Shown here piece after piece: positions 11,201 to 21,119 of a stretch of DNA of 64,000 nucleotides. Each line of letters opens with the position of its first letter. Position 1 is the stretch's first letter. The stretch lies in the NCBI GenBank assembly GCA_036927565.1, contig JAYESD010000001.1, positions 288,435,560 to 288,499,559 on the forward strand, in the 5' to 3' direction. The notes beneath the pieces are model-generated. The model made no database searches, was not told the origin of the DNA, and worked only from the letters and a program-made list of their open reading frames with translations. The position numbers and the translations under genes are program-made. Origin of the DNA: Tuctoria greenei (Eukaryota > Streptophyta > Magnoliopsida > Poales > Poaceae).

Positions 11201-11492
11201 AATCTACAACTTTGCAGCAGTTTTTATTGAAAATAATTTCTAGATTTTCATCTAGCAATTGTGAAACAGAAAGCAAGTTGTATTTCAAATTTTTGACAAG
11301 TGCCACATCCTTCAAAGTGTAGTGATCATTTACTCTAACCGAACCCTTAGCAATTATAGGAGTTGAAGAATTATCGGCAAAAGTAACATTCTCTACACGT
11401 GACACAAAAGAGAGGGAGGAGAACCAATCTTTGTTACCGGTCATGTGGCGTGAGCAACCTGAATCCACAATCCAAATGTTCTCCTTCCTCAA
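8220..11492 (-). CDS. pol: Sirevirus B pol: protease, integrase, reverse transcriptase, RNase H
   Basis: One uninterrupted 1090-residue frame. Domains in order: aspartic protease with VDSGCSRHMTG near residue 10; GAG-pre-integrase zinc-binding region (HRRLGHVGF ... CSSCRHAK) near 140-180; integrase core with catalytic residues in LLHLDTVGP, IRSDNGTEF and QQNGVVERKNRTL; a Ser/Pro-rich hinge; RT with KARLVAQGFTQ, QMDVKSAFLNG and the YVDDIIFG active site; RNase H with SDADFGG, TAESEYVAA and HIDIRYHFL. All recognised catalytic residues are present, which is unusual in this window. The translation start shown is only the first possible codon after a UAG; expression is probably by read-through from gag, which is in the same frame. 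Confidence 0.95.
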   Translation of the reverse strand: MRKENIWIVDSGCSRHMTGNKDWFSSLSFVSRVENVTFADNSSTPIIAKGSVRVNDHYTLKDVALVKNLKYNLLSVSQLLDENLEIIFNKNCCKVVDSNSELIFNMSRFGRVFKADFDMSSSKHRYLVANDSKDLYFWHRRLGHVGFNHLMRVSALDCIRGLPKLKGDKEIVCSSCRHAKMVAGSHTRLTMIMTTEPCQLLHLDTVGPSRVQSFGGKWYALVIVDDYSRYSWVYFMASKNEVFSHFRTLFLRLSIDHPGSLKAIRSDNGTEFKNQYFDHFCAENRIDHQFSSPYVPQQNGVVERKNRTLVEMARTMLDEYHTPRKFWADALATACYVSNRVFLRAKLGKTPYELRFGHRPSVTHFRVFGCKCFVKKHGNLDKFEPRSIDGMFLDYPSHTRGYRVLLLDTNKIVETCEVSFDEASPGTSSGIVGPDPYPQVEGIFEDEEEPVILPSSSGVDTCPAPNIKQAPTITYAGPDRPRVTSSSIYNEPNEEEACETSVPLRFFKDHPPQQMIGSLHERVTRSRFCDPNSHAHSAFVASFEPKDISHALTNESWIIAMQEELENFERNNVWKLVPPPQDHTLIGTKWVFKNKQSEDGVVVRNKARLVAQGFTQVEGLDFDETFAPVARLEAIRILLAFAASKGFKLYQMDVKSAFLNGYIDEEVYVKQPPGFENPDFPNHVYKLSKALYGLKQAPRAWYDRLKTFLLEKGFTMGKVDKTLFVLKHGNHSLFVQVYVDDIIFGCASHDLVSKFSAMMSSEFEMSMMGELTYFWGLQIKQTKEGTFVHQTKYTKDLLRRFNMDKSKPLRTPMGTATTLELDEDGESVDQKEYRSMIGSLLYLTTSRMDIQFSVCLCARFQASPCVSHRQAVKRILRYLHGTQEFGIFLPSSSTVTLKAFSDADFGGCRIDRKSTSGACHLLGNSLVAWSSRKQNSVAQSTAESEYVAAASACSQILWIVQTLKDYGVDLDSVPLFCDNTSAICIAKNPVQHSRTKHIDIRYHFLHDNVEKGNIVLHHVDTEHQLANIFTKPLDFTRFCFIRSENRGYAPSWLKLRGSFLNLGSLCVNLKLKQYEHSISYIYDFVIPFTC

Positions 11493-11564
11493 ACGTGTAA
11501 CCTACATAAAACCACAATACGTCGATGACTCAATACTGGGGTTAGTCAAAAGGCATTTAGGAAT

Positions 11565-13889
11565 CTAGTACTGAGTCACGTGACGTGCAGCAGGAAAAAC
11601 ACGCGAAAGCTGAAACAAAACAGTAGGTTTATGAGTCAAAGATTGAGGTTTTCTGTTCGTAACAGTTGATTTAGAAGTTGTTACTTGTTTAGAGTGAAAA
11701 CCAGTAGCTCCAGAGGTAAAAACCGAAGGTCCGCAGGCAAAAACTGAAGCTCCGGAGGGAACAACAGAAGATCCGGTAGCTCTCGGAGCTATCGGAACTA
11801 TCGGAGCTGCTTTTGCGGATTTCTTACCAGAAGGTTTGGAAGCTACCTTTTCAAATTTCTGACTCACTAAAGCAGGTTGTGTTTTTCTAATTGCATGAAG
11901 ATTATAAGATCTAGCAATTTTTCTTTCCTTTTTCTGTTGTTTAGCTAGTCTATAACAAAAATCTATGACATGACCATCTCTACCACAGAAGGTACAATGA
12001 AATTTAACTTTGTGTTCATGTCTAGATGAGCAAGCAATATTTTTATTTGAAACCGAGTGAGGCATCACTCCTGCAGATTTGAAAACCACTACTTTTTGTT
12101 TAGGAACTGTTTGAATCAAACCACTTCCTAATGACTTTACAATTTTAGGTGGATGAGCCTTAGCATGAGCATGAGAATCAAAACCTAAACCAGTTTTATC
12201 TTTGCAAGACTTGGAAGAATTCAGCAGCAAGTTTAGATTCTTATTCCCATTACAAAACCGACCTAGTGTCCTATTCATATCATCAAGTTTCTTAGACAAG
12301 TCTAGGCAGTTTGCACATGAAGTTATTCCTTTTAGTTTGCAGTTGGAACAATTTTTAACTTCATGAGATCGTAAAGCATTGTTCAATATAGAAATTTCAT
12401 TTATAGCATCTTGTAGTTTCTTATCAAGATCATCACAAGTAGAACAATGCAAGTCAATTGTAGAACAGCTAGCATCTTTCAAGTTTTTATCATTAAGTGC
12501 AGCAAGCTCTTTGTTCTTTTTAATTTCTTCATCAAGTCTATCTAGAGTGGAGGAGTGTGCACTTCTTAATGTGGACAGTTGTTCATAGATTAAGTCACAT
12601 GAGGAACAAGAATCATCACTAGGAATTAAGGATTTCAAATGATTAATTTCAGATTCTAGTGACTCAATTTTAGCAGCATTGTCCCTAAGCTTTTTGTCCT
12701 TTTTCTTGACAATAAAAGTGGCACGGGAAATAGCATCACACATTTCATTACATGTTGAACATACCTCATCATCATCACTGTTGTGTTCTGCTTCCTCTTG
12801 ACTTGATCTTGATTTTGCTTTGCCCGCCATGAAACATATGTTGGCCAGGTCATCATTCTCTTCATCACTTTCAAAGTCTATGTCACTTGAACTGAGCTCT
12901 TGAAGTGCGGTGATGAAGCTGTTGATCATCTTGCGTCCTATGGTACCTTTCTTCTTCTTGTTGGAATTTCCAGAGGAGGTCCGGACCTTGCTTTGTTTTT
13001 CTTCCCGAGTGGTCGGACCTGAAAGGTTAGGACATTCTGTACGAAAGTGTCCTGTTTTACCACATTCAAAACAGCGTTGAGGTCCGGAGCTTCCTCTCCT
13101 TCTAGTTCTCATATTTTGCAATGCTTTTGAGAATCTAGTAGAGATGAGTGCCAACTCCTCTTTTGGAAATTCTTCGATCTGCTCCAGGGTTAGTGAGGCG
13201 AACAAAGCAAGAGTACTGCAGGATGATGATTGGCCGGAGCTAGACGTATCACGTTGTGAGACAAATGCAATAGACTTGTTTGGGTTCTTTCGTGCTAGGA
13301 TGTCAATTTCATGATTTTTTAGTTTAGAATAAAGTACATCTAATGTAAGAGAACTCATGACAGTTGATTCACGAATGGATGCTACTTTCATCTCCCAAAC
13401 TGACATGTCTAATGCACTAAGAAGTTGTCTAGCATTCTCAGCATCAGAAAAATTAACATTGACACTACGTAAGTTGCTGAGAATTTTATTGAATCGAGCA
13501 AAGAGGTAATCGATAGACTCACCTGGTTGCATCTCAAAATGCATATATTCCTTTTTGAACATATCTTGTTTTACCTCCTTGATTATGTTGGAGCCTTCAT
13601 GATAATCACAGAGAGCTCTCCAAACGTCGTATGCTGACCGGAGGTGCGCGACACGATCAAAGTCGCTTTGAGTGAGTCCTTGGATGATCAAGTTTCGGGC
13701 TTTGTTGTTGTTGTCGACGTCCCAGAGGTTCGTAGCCGTAACTTGATCGTTAGGCGGGACTTCATAAGGTTTGTACACCTTTTCCCATATTGCGAAGCCT
13801 TGCGCCTGGATGAAGGCCTCCATGCGTGCCTTCCAAACCTGGAAATCAATACCAGCAAACACACAAGTTTTGGCGGAGTACTTCTCCAT
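11565..13889 (-). CDS. gag: Sirevirus B gag
   Basis: Starts at ATG 13889, about 60 bases from the 5' LTR, and runs 774 residues. An N-terminal UBN2-type gag domain (about 10-200: MEKYSAKTCVFAGIDFQVW, YDVWRALCDYHEG) is followed by a CCHC zinc knuckle CFECGKTGHFRTEC near 273-286. A long Ser/Asp/Leu-rich coiled-coil region (about 380-570) is studded with CxxC pairs (CSTC, CSSC, CSNC, CANC). A second CCHC finger, CTFCGRDGHVIDFC, lies near 632-645, then a Pro/Ser/Val repeat tail. The TAG at 11565-11567 sits where relatives have Trp before IPK, so the last roughly 20 residues are probably lost. A second in-frame TAG at 11502-11504 is the likely natural gag end. Confidence 0.9.
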   Translation of the reverse strand: MEKYSAKTCVFAGIDFQVWKARMEAFIQAQGFAIWEKVYKPYEVPPNDQVTATNLWDVDNNNKARNLIIQGLTQSDFDRVAHLRSAYDVWRALCDYHEGSNIIKEVKQDMFKKEYMHFEMQPGESIDYLFARFNKILSNLRSVNVNFSDAENARQLLSALDMSVWEMKVASIRESTVMSSLTLDVLYSKLKNHEIDILARKNPNKSIAFVSQRDTSSSGQSSSCSTLALFASLTLEQIEEFPKEELALISTRFSKALQNMRTRRRGSSGPQRCFECGKTGHFRTECPNLSGPTTREEKQSKVRTSSGNSNKKKKGTIGRKMINSFITALQELSSSDIDFESDEENDDLANICFMAGKAKSRSSQEEAEHNSDDDEVCSTCNEMCDAISRATFIVKKKDKKLRDNAAKIESLESEINHLKSLIPSDDSCSSCDLIYEQLSTLRSAHSSTLDRLDEEIKKNKELAALNDKNLKDASCSTIDLHCSTCDDLDKKLQDAINEISILNNALRSHEVKNCSNCKLKGITSCANCLDLSKKLDDMNRTLGRFCNGNKNLNLLLNSSKSCKDKTGLGFDSHAHAKAHPPKIVKSLGSGLIQTVPKQKVVVFKSAGVMPHSVSNKNIACSSRHEHKVKFHCTFCGRDGHVIDFCYRLAKQQKKERKIARSYNLHAIRKTQPALVSQKFEKVASKPSGKKSAKAAPIVPIAPRATGSSVVPSGASVFACGPSVFTSGATGFHSKQVTTSKSTVTNRKPQSLTHKPTVLFQLSRVFPAARHVTQY

Positions 13890-13937
13890 GATAATTAATC
13901 AAAAACACGTGCAAATCACAAAGATTAGTGCACCGTG

Positions 13938-13949
13938 GCTCTTATACCA
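13938..13949 (-). other. Primer-binding site of Sirevirus B
   Basis: TGGTATAAGAGC on the minus strand, two bases inside the 5' LTR. It differs at one base (A for C) from TGGTATCAGAGC, the usual plant initiator-tRNA-Met site seen in A, G1 and G2. Confidence 0.75.
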
Positions 13950-13951
13950 AT

Positions 13952-15805
13952 TGCAGGATCGAAGAGCACGTGAAAAGCTACCAGAGGGGGGGTGAATGGT
14001 AGATTTAAAAATCTTACGCAGCGGAAACAATTAAACCCCAAACCCTTCGGCAGAAAAACGATCTGTTGAAGAAATCGTGTGTGAGACTAATCTAAACGTG
14101 TTTCACCATGACAAAAGTGATAGATATCAGAGAGAATCAGGTCACGAAGACAACACGGAAAGAATCACTCAAATCCGTCGAGGAAAACTCAAGTTATGAT
14201 CAAAAGATCAAACAAAGGTCAATCTGCCCTACCCGAGAAAAACAGTTCTGGAACGCTGCAAAGAAACTCGTGTAGATCATAGACCATAAATCCAATGACC
14301 GTGAAATTTTAATATATGATACATGATCAAGTTGTGAAGACAACCCAAGAAGAATCACGTCAATTGGATCAGTAAAACTCGAGTTATGATAAAACCACCG
14401 ACGAAAGGTAGTGCTGTCCAGAAACTCGACGAGTAAAACTTGTCTGGAACAAGTTGGACGAACAAGGCACAAAAGTTCCTTCAGACTACGAATTTTATTC
14501 AATAGAAAACAAGAGGAACAGCCCCTTGCTTATATAACCAGCCATTAGGCCAACCCAATCTCAACTAGGACTCCAATCCTAATCCGATCACAATCGGAGC
14601 TTTCCACAACTGCTCAAGATTCTTCTATACGCAGATAGAAGCAATCTTAAGACTTCCAAACACCTTAGGAACGTATCCCACATTCCTAAACAACTCAATT
14701 TAGTGACACACACGAAATCCTAACATAACCAACTCGATATTTCCATATCGAGCCATAACCGACTCTGCCGCAGCCAAAGTCTTCAACCGATACGATCCGA
14801 TCCTTCCGATCAGATCTTCCTTCCATAATCCGTCTCTAGAAGCATATTGCCACGTCATGCACCGCATGCATACGTGCGAACACCTTCCTTCGACCTTCAT
14901 ATGAACTGCCCTTGATTCAATCATCCTGCGCGACCTCCTGACCCACTAAACCACAGTTCCTCCCGAACTTGGTTGTTGGAACCTCATCTCCTCCTGAGAC
15001 TAGTCCAATGGATCCTGTCACCAGCCATTACTTGAACTCAAGCAACACCTGCACATGAACAGACAAACAATCCATACGAGCCCAAGTCCTCGACTTGACT
15101 CAACGTTAGTTCCGAACACAACACCTTACGTGAGAACCTCACATAAGCATGTTGCAAAACTACAGTAGAAACGATATCAACCGTATTCAACCAAAACGCA
15201 CCAAAAACTTAGCAAATGAATACTAAGTAATCTTTCCAATCATGTAGAGCAAGTACGAAACAGTGCAAATGAAAAACAGAAGCACTTTGGTCAAGTTCCG
15301 GACCTTGCCAGAGCAACCCGGAGCTTGAGCCGGAGCTAACAAGAGCTAGTAGAACCTAGCGCCGGAGCTTACCAAAACTAGTAGATCCTGGATCCGGAGC
15401 TTACCAAAACTAGTAGATCCTGGATCCGGAGCTTACCAAAACTAGTAGATCCAAGATCCGGAGCTTACCAAAACTAGTCGGAACTAGTCAACCCTAAAAC
15501 CGGAGCTAGACAAAGTACGTCGGAGCTTAGCAAAAACATGTCGGAGCTATCAAATATATGTCGGAGCTAACAAAGACATGCTGGAGCTAACCAAAGCTAG
15601 TCGGACCTTAGCAAGAAGTCGGACCTAGCATCTAACGTAGCCGGAGCTACCCAAATCAAGCCGGACCTATCGTCGGACCTTGCTGTAGCTCAGAGCTAGA
15701 GTCGGACCTTGATAAAAAGGTGTTTTGGTGATATTTAAAACTTTTATCATCAAAGCCAAGTATATTCACTACAAGCCAATGTATTCAGCCCATATAGGTC
15801 TTACA
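13952..15805 (-). repeat. 5' LTR of Sirevirus B
   Basis: TG...CA ends, matched to 5418-7307. TATA box at 14530-14537. CGGAGCT cluster at about 15297-15712 with the 32-bp tandem repeat at 15362-15478. It lacks a segment of roughly 30 bases present in the 3' LTR near 5996-6028. Confidence 0.95.
14530..14537 (-). promoter_or_regulatory. TATA box, 5' LTR of B
   Basis: TTATATAA in the context GGTTATATAAGC on the minus strand. It is the only good TATA box in the LTR and lies downstream of the motif cluster. This is the copy that would drive the element's RNA. Confidence 0.7.
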
Positions 15806-16531
15806 CTTGCCAGTGTCTTCTAGGTGAAGCAGTCTTGCAAAGTCATCATAAGTAATAGTGTACTTGGATCCATGTGTCATCCAAGTCACCATGTCCTCTT
15901 CATCACTGGCAAAATAGCATGTGGCATAAAATTGAGCAATGATTGCATCGTTCCAGTTTTACCTGAAGGCAAATAGGTCCTTCAGTCCATGCCTCGCTGC
16001 AGCCTCCACCACTTCATCAAAGGCGCCGCAACTCTTCCTTTCAAAATGATTCCAGTCAATCCACTGGCTACGGACAACCGAAGTCTTTATTGTGAGGTAC
16101 ACAAAGCTATAGTAATCCGCGTGAAAATTACTCCAGAATCTGGCATCGGGTGTCTTCTTGGATCTACTGTAACAATCCACCATTCTGAGCTTGGAAGTCG
16201 TATCGCTTCCCTTACCATTGAACTTCTCGTTGGCGGGGTCCATGTTCCCCTGTCTTGGTGCATTCATCTTGAGAGGGCCGATCGGGCCCGAGGCAATTCC
16301 CTTTCTCTTGCCCTTAGCTTGCCGAGGAGCTGCCGAGCTAGAGCCAGCTGCATCCTTGACTTTGGATGCAGGCTTCTTTGCTAGAACCTTGCACCGCACC
16401 TGAGGTGGAGAAGGTGCCGGCTCGGAGGAACGCTCTTGGCGCTTCTTCCCTTGGCCCGTTGAGGACAAAAGCAAAGAGTCTTGGTCCATCTCGGGCTCAT
16501 AATCGGAAATCTCATCATTGGAGCTCGACAT
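15806..16531 (-). pseudogene. ORF downstream of pol in Sirevirus A, N-terminal part ('env-like' position)
   Basis: Starts at ATG 16531 (MSSSNDEISDYEPEMDQD, acidic). A Lys/Ser/Pro-rich basic region follows, then DARFWSNFHADYYSFVYL and SQWIDWNHFERKSCG, motifs typical of the 'plant transposon protein' found in grass retroelement ORFs. One TAA at 15959-15961 breaks the frame. After it the frame stays open (NWNDAIIAQFYATCYF) up to the CTTGC duplication, where Sirevirus B is inserted. The rest of the gene is at 4624-5417. It sits about 900 bases past the pol stop, the place where SIRE1-type elements carry an envelope-like ORF. No membrane segment is seen. Confidence 0.65.
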
Positions 16532-17432
16532 TGTCCTGAGAAGGGATTATACAATGTATGATGAGAATTGATGGCAAGAAAGTGCATTGAGTAGTTGGAA
16601 ATTAGGGTTGAGTTCAGTTTAAAATCCGACTTGTCCAGTGTTCAGGTACGGACTAGTCCGGGAGACCAGACTTGTCCGTACGGGGACCGGACTAGTGTAG
16701 TGTTCATCAGCTCAATCCCTAACTAGACGATCAATGGTGATTCCCAATGCAAAATAGCTTAAGATAGATGTAATACAGCAAGGAGGCATATATTAGCTAG
16801 AAGAAAATAAGATATTTGATCCAAAGCGAAAGAAAATGAAGTTTCTAGGGTTTGGGAGAAAATTTACCAAGATTATTTGATTCTTGAATATGGAGCAGTT
16901 GGGGTTGCAGACAAGCCTATGGTCTTCAATCCCCTAGCAATGGAGATCGATTTCCACCCAAACTTGAAGGGATTTGATGGAGAAATCGCCAAATCACCTT
17001 GGGGGCTCTCGAGTGAAGAGAGAGAATGTGAGGTGAGTTGTGAGGGTGAAGTAGATTAGGTTTTGGCGGCGCCTAGGGTTATGGAGTCAAAAAATTGGAT
17101 TAGTCCATGGTCGGCCGGACTAGTCCGGATTACCGGACCTCTGCGGACTAGTCTGCATTGTGCGGACTAGTCGGGTGACCACAGACTAGTCCGTGGTCAC
17201 CATAACAAATATAAATAGCCCATTCGTATATATTCGAAGGTTCTTATAGAGAAAATAGGGGGCAAATCACACAATAATCTTGATGAATATGATCAGTAAA
17301 CATACAACATTCAAGCTATGACCATAATTCACCAAGATCAAGTAATTGAAATAGTTTTTCATATAAAATAGAGAGATGATTTTCATAACACAATCAATGG
17401 ATTTTGAATAAGCCATACAGGTATGCAAGTTT
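16532..17432 (-). other. Spacer between pol and downstream ORF of Sirevirus A, with palindromes
   Basis: No supported reading frame. It contains CGGACTAGTCCG-like palindromes at about 16621-16697 and 17101-17203, so the motif of the LTR also occurs inside the element, flanking a T-rich leader. It could hold a promoter for the downstream ORF, but no clear TATA box is seen. Confidence 0.5.
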
Positions 17433-18759
17433 TCAAGCCACGTTTTGAGCATCTAGGATATTTAGTTCATTTCGGAGCTCGCAAAAACATTTTTCATCAA
17501 GTGGCTTGGTAAAGATATCGGCTAGTTGTTTTTCAGTGTTGACATGGGAAATGGCTATGTCTCCTTTCATTGAGTGGTCTCTCAAAAAATGATGTCGGAT
17601 GTCTATGTGTTTGGTCCTAGAGTGCTCAATGGGATTATGGGCAATTTTAATGGCACTCTCATTATCACAAAGAAGTGGAATACGACTCATATTATAACTG
17701 TAATCCCTTAGAGTTTGTCGCGTCCAAAGGAGTTGTGCACAACAACTCCCTGCTGCAACATACTCTGCTTCGTCCGTGGATAAGGCAATGGAGTTTTGTT
17801 TCTTGGAGGACCAAGGAACAAGGGATTTACCTAAGAATTTGCATGTACCTGAGGTACTCTTTCTATCTACTTTGCATCTGGCATAATGTGCATCGGAGTA
17901 CCTAATGAGATTGAATTTGGAACCTTTAGGGTACCAAAGGCCTAGGTTGGGTGTATGAACTAAATATTGCAAGATTCTCTTGACGGTTGTCAAATGACAT
18001 TCCTTAGGATTGGCTTGAAATCTTGCACACAAGCATACACTCAACATAATATCAGGCCTAGATGCACATAAGTAAAGTAGGGATCCAATAATGGAGCGAT
18101 ATACCTTTTGATCCACGGTTGGTCCGTCTTCATTGAGATCCAAGTGTCCATTTTTTTGCCATGAGAGTCTTTATGGGCTTCGCCTTGTCCATTCCAAACT
18201 TTTTGAGTATGTCTTGAGTATACTTGGTTTGTCTTATGAACGTCCCTTCCTTTTGTTGCCTCACTTGGAATTCCAAGAAGTATTTTAGCTCTCTCATCAT
18301 GGACATCTCAAACCTATCTGTCATAATCTTACTAAATTCTTCACAAAAGGATTTGTTAGTTGAACCAAAGATAATGTCATCAACATAAATTTGAAAAATA
18401 AAAGGATCATCGTCAAAATGCTTTGTGAACAACGTAAAATCAACTTTGCCAATTTCAAAACCATTTTCAATTAAGAAATCTCTAAGGCACTCATACCAAG
18501 CTCTAGGATCTTGTTTGAGGCCATAGAGAGCCTTACGCAGTTTGAACACGTGGTCGGGGAACTCTTGATCTTCAAATCCGGGGGGTTGCTCCACGTACAC
18601 CTCCTCCTTGATTGGTCCGTTGAGGAAGGTGCTTTTCACATCCATTTGATAGAGCTTGAAATCATGGTGAGTAGCATATGCAAGTAATATTCTAATTGAT
18701 TCAAGCCTAGCTACGGGAGCAAAGGTTTTCTTGAAATCCAAACCTTCGAATTGTGAATA
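17433..18759 (-). pseudogene. pol: Sirevirus A RT (C-terminal part) and RNase H
   Basis: Two overlapping frames with a shift near 18135-18143. The first gives the RT core: KTFAPVARLESIRILLAYA, YQMDVKSTFLNG, PPGFED, KLRKALYGLKQ and the active site YVDDIIFGS. The second gives VYRSIIGSLLYL, the RNase H block DRKSTSGTCKFLGKS, LSTDEAEYVAAGS, DNESAIKIAHNP and RTKHIDIRHHFLRD, and the pol stop at 17433. SDAD of RNase H reads SDAH here. The RT N-terminus lies at 29231-29580, beyond element G2. Confidence 0.9.
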
Positions 18760-19134
18760 TGTGACGCCTAGTTCCGAAAAAAACCAAGCTAACACATATG
18801 TGTGCCCAGGATGTTCACCACACATACACGAGTGCAATCACAAACGACATACAGAAAATTACCACAGAACAAGATTAATTAACTAAATTTTATTACACAA
18901 ACCATATTATCCTCGAATACAAGCACTATCGAATAATAATGACAAGTTCAACTAATGTAGCGGAAATAAACAAATTAAGCAAACTAAGCAACTAAGCAGC
19001 ATAAGCAATAGGGTATATATGCGCAGCTCCAATCAACACTAGAGGCAAAGCTGACGGTAGTCACGGCCTAGACCTCCGCATTATCACCATTAAACTCCAA
19101 TCCTGACCTGCAACTGTTGGGGGATTGCAAGAGT

Positions 19135-19151
19135 GAGTACATGTCGTACTC
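19135..19151 (-). promoter_or_regulatory. Conserved U5-side stem-loop
   Basis: GAGTACATGTCGTACTC, a six-pair inverted repeat with a five-base loop. The same element occurs in all six Tekay LTRs of the window: 26787-26803, 33080-33096, 41869-41885, 53579-53595 and 58472-58488. It lies downstream of the TATA box, so it is within the RNA. Confidence 0.6.
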
Positions 19152-20569
19152 AGCAAGTGTGGAAAGTATGACATGTGGCTTATTCAAATGATGACAATAA
19201 TAATGGCAAAGTGCTGAAAAGTACATTAAAACATTTAGAAAGCAATATATTATATTTATATGAATCAAACCCATCATAATCATAAGTAATATCATAATAC
19301 CAGTCCACAATTCGCCATCCTCATCAATAATTCCAGATTTCACCATTTGCCAATAACCATATTCAATACCAGAATTTAATCCATAACCATAATACCAACC
19401 ATAACCATCCCAAATACCATCCCAATACCGAGTTCCCTCTAATCATGGAAGTTGTCCAGGTGCTCATAACTGGGAGCACGGCTATCATGATAGTTTTATT
19501 TAACTCTGCAGAGTGTGTACCTCTTTACCCACGTGTTCGTGATTTCATCACCTTTCGATGACTAGAACCTCTATTATGCCGTCTCACACTTCCATCGGTG
19601 TGTGTCCAAGAGATCACAAAATAGCCTTTACAAAGGGATTACTAGCCTATTTGGACCCCACTGAGGTTTCACTAGTGGCGATGTCTCCTACAGAGCGCAT
19701 CTTCAACAAGGGCCCCCTCTTGAGCCATTCGGATCCCAGGGTAGTCCCACCACTCATCAACAAACCCAATCCGACTACCCCTCCCCCGAGCATCCATAAT
19801 GGTCCAAACAGTATTGGCAAAGCCCTAATTAATCAGTTACGCCGTACCCATACTTGGCCTCGTGGTGGCACTGTAAACCTGACTTATTCTCGCATGAACC
19901 GGTCCCTAGATCCAAAGCAAGAAAACCACCATAACATCCAACCCATCCACATACCAAGCTTGCTTAGATCACCCATTACCATATCATTTTAACCAGTTCA
20001 TATTAACCATAATCTCATCCATGCATAATTAAATTGAGTGGTATAGTTGTTCTCCCATCCCAGTTGATTAAGCGAAGCAGAAAGGTAAAAAGCCCTTCCT
20101 AACTCCCTACCATATATTCCAGGTGACAAGGATTGTCAACAAAACTAGTAAACTTCCTACCATAGAATTTCCCATCAAATTGACACAAGCATGCAGTTTT
20201 GCAAACAAAACATTTATTTTAAAAACAGGATCAATATGCTTCAAGGACACTTGCCTTGCTCTTGCTGTTGATTAGGGTCAAATCCTTCAAACTCTTGGTG
20301 TTGTAGATCCTCCGCGGCACTCTCTAGCGCAAATCCGTCTAATCCGCACAATAAACATACAAGACAAGAAACACAATCAAAGAGTGCACAAATATTACTC
20401 AATATGACATGACATGCATGATTGATGCAAATGCAAGGTAGAACTTGTTACTAGATTGTTTTTAATGATCACCAACTAGTTCTAATAGCTTTTAACAAGT
20501 TTATAGAGGTTTGGAGTTTATTAGATCAAATTTTAGAATTAATTCAACCCAATTTAACCAGGAAGACCA

Positions 20570-20605
20570 GACTAGTCCGCTAGGGACCGGACAAGTCCGC
20601 ACTCT
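20570..20605. repeat. Palindrome pair downstream of TATA (G2, 3' LTR)
   Basis: CAGACTAGTCCG and CGGACAAGTCCG separated by ten or so bases. The same pair is at about 28218-28254 in the other LTR. Confidence 0.8.
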
Positions 20606-20953
20606 GCGAGATCATCAGATTAGGGTTTTCTAGATCGACGTAAATTTGGAGATTAGGGGTTGAGTTCACGTAAGGAAAAGAGAATAGAAGGTATACCAGG
20701 TGTTTAGGACTCCAATGAATCAAGAAACTTGGAGGTAACACTTGGATCATGGTGATCTAGGGTTGGTGATGAACTTTGAGGTGAATTGGTGATGAAGAAT
20801 GAAAGCTTGGTGGAGATCTTGATCCTCCTTCGTTTCCTCCTCTTCTTCTTGCTTGAGATTTTCTCCTCCCTCCTTGATGGTGGCTCCCCACGAACTAGGG
20901 TTTGGGTGGGTGGAAAAGTGGCAAATAGATGTCAATCCAAGGGGTGGGGCTGT

Positions 20954-20960
20954 TTATATA
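20954..20960 (-). promoter_or_regulatory. TATA box, 3' LTR of G2
   Basis: CTCTATATAAAC on the minus strand, followed by a pyrimidine-rich start region. The equivalent in the 5' LTR is 28606-28614. Confidence 0.7.
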
Positions 20961-21119
20961 GAGGTGGAGGCTAGGGGTAGATGGATTTCGAGTTTTCGGA
21001 GGAGTAGAGGCCAGTTTAGAGACCCACATGGGATCTAAAAGAGTTAGCCACGACGTCCCTAGGCCCACTTAACGTGAAACCCAAGAAACAAGTCGTAAAA
21101 AAAAAGATCAACTCGGAGT

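Larger units (their letters stand above)
5418..15805 (-). mobile_element. Sirevirus-type Copia element B (complete, best preserved)
   Basis: 10.4-kb element with two nearly identical LTRs (5418-7307 and 13952-15805) and the exact target duplication CTTGC at 5413-5417 and 15806-15810. It has a PBS, long gag, complete pol and PPT. Gene order is gag-PR-IN-RT-RH. It lies inside the downstream ORF of Sirevirus A, so it is younger than A. By eye the LTRs differ by only a few percent plus one indel of roughly 30 bases (near 5996 versus 14526), which suggests a recent insertion. Confidence 0.95.
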
